5,477 nucleotides of DNA. Source: Candidatus Nitrosopumilus sp. (GTDB taxonomy: Archaea; Thermoproteota; Nitrososphaeria; Nitrososphaerales; Nitrosopumilaceae). Shown here piece after piece: positions 5,184 through 5,477 of the stretch; within the stretch, counting starts at the first letter, position 1, and each line of letters starts with the position of its first letter. The position numbers were made by a program, and so were the translations under genes. The notes under the pieces are model-generated. The model was given only the letters and a program-made list of their open reading frames with translations. It was not told where the DNA came from and searched no databases. The DNA is taken from contig JAEMQG010000167.1 of the NCBI GenBank assembly GCA_022758935.1, positions 1-5,477 on the forward strand. The letters run 5' to 3'.

Positions 5184-5477
5184 TCAATAAAATAGTTTCA
5201 AAATTTTTTTAATTACTAGCGATGGTGTTTTTGCAAAAACTATCGTCATTGGCTCTTTTCCAAAATCTCCTTTATGATAAATAACATCTGGTTGTTTCTC
5301 TGACTTTTCTAATGCCGTTTTTATGCCCCAAATGATAGAAGATCCTTCCTTGTTCTTCACCTTTCTAGGTTCCTCACTTCTGTCGTAACTAGAGATGATC
5401 AAGCCCTCCTTGATTGGTTTTGCAATATCTTCTTTATCGTATTTTAAATTAATTGCTGATCTTACTTCTGGATATTT
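5184..5477 (-). CDS. thiN: ThiN-domain protein, C-terminal part (thiamine-phosphate synthase type)
   Basis: Only the last 97 residues are in the window; the frame stays open through the right edge, so the start lies outside. It begins KYPEVRSAINLKYD and continues with IISSYDRSEEPRK, EGSSIIWGIKTALE, PDVIYHKGDFGKEPM and VFAKTPSLVIKKILKL. These match the conserved C-terminal half of ThiN, which couples HMP-PP and thiazole phosphate to thiamine phosphate in archaea and some bacteria lacking ThiE. ThiN occurs alone, fused to ThiD, or fused to a helix-turn-helix domain in the thiamine regulator ThiR. Which form this is cannot be told without the missing N-terminus. A TTG at 5400-5402 is an internal Leu, not the start. 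The C-terminus is complete (TGA at 5184-5186). Confidence 0.88.
   Translation of the reverse strand, partial: KYPEVRSAINLKYDKEDIAKPIKEGLIISSYDRSEEPRKVKNKEGSSIIWGIKTALEKSEKQPDVIYHKGDFGKEPMTIVFAKTPSLVIKKILKLFY

Noticed and set aside
5184..5402. A complete 72-residue gene starting at TTG 5402
   Set aside because: The ThiN-domain homology continues upstream without a break to the window edge (KYPEVRSAINLKYD...), so the TTG is an internal Leu codon and the gene is truncated by the window.

Overview
The window looks like ordinary chromosomal DNA from an ammonia-oxidising-type archaeon (Thaumarchaeota/Nitrososphaeria, most like the low-GC Nitrosopumilales). Reasons: an archaeal cofactor-independent phosphoglycerate mutase (ApgM), a ThiN-type thiamine-phosphate synthase domain, compact AT-rich gene packing, and TATA-like boxes about 24-29 bases before several start codons with almost no room for a leader. 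The taxon is inferred from protein resemblance recalled from memory, not from a search.

Layout from left to right. Positions 1-412 hold no convincing gene; a good TATA box lies near the right end. Positions 413-973 (+) encode a DUF309 protein with an unrecognised N-terminal half. It converges with and overlaps apgM (954-2252, -) by 20 bases. A 233-base AT-rich divergent spacer separates apgM from a galactose-1-phosphate uridylyltransferase-like protein (2486-3502, +). That gene is followed, 34 bases later and behind its own TATA-like box, by a four-helix membrane protein of unknown function (3537-3977, +). The membrane protein gene overlaps head-on by 4 bases with a minus-strand pair: a GNA1-like glucosamine-6-phosphate N-acetyltransferase (3974-4420) and, upstream of it with a TAATG one-base overlap, a sugar-1-phosphate nucleotidyltransferase (4420-5121). 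A partial ThiN-domain gene (5184-5477, -) runs off the right edge.

Functionally, the two-gene minus operon is the most coherent unit. A eukaryotic-type amino-sugar acetyltransferase is translationally coupled to a nucleotidyltransferase, which suggests nucleotide-sugar supply (possibly UDP-GlcNAc) for glycans or the surface layer. The GalT-like protein also handles sugar phosphates or nucleotides, but it sits on the other strand and has an altered active-site motif and a lost N-terminal CxxC pair. ApgM serves lower glycolysis/gluconeogenesis and ThiN serves thiamine supply or its control. I found no mobile element, CRISPR array, rRNA or tRNA, and no clearly new multi-gene system. The items most worth a second look are the GNA1-like operon and the unusual GalT.
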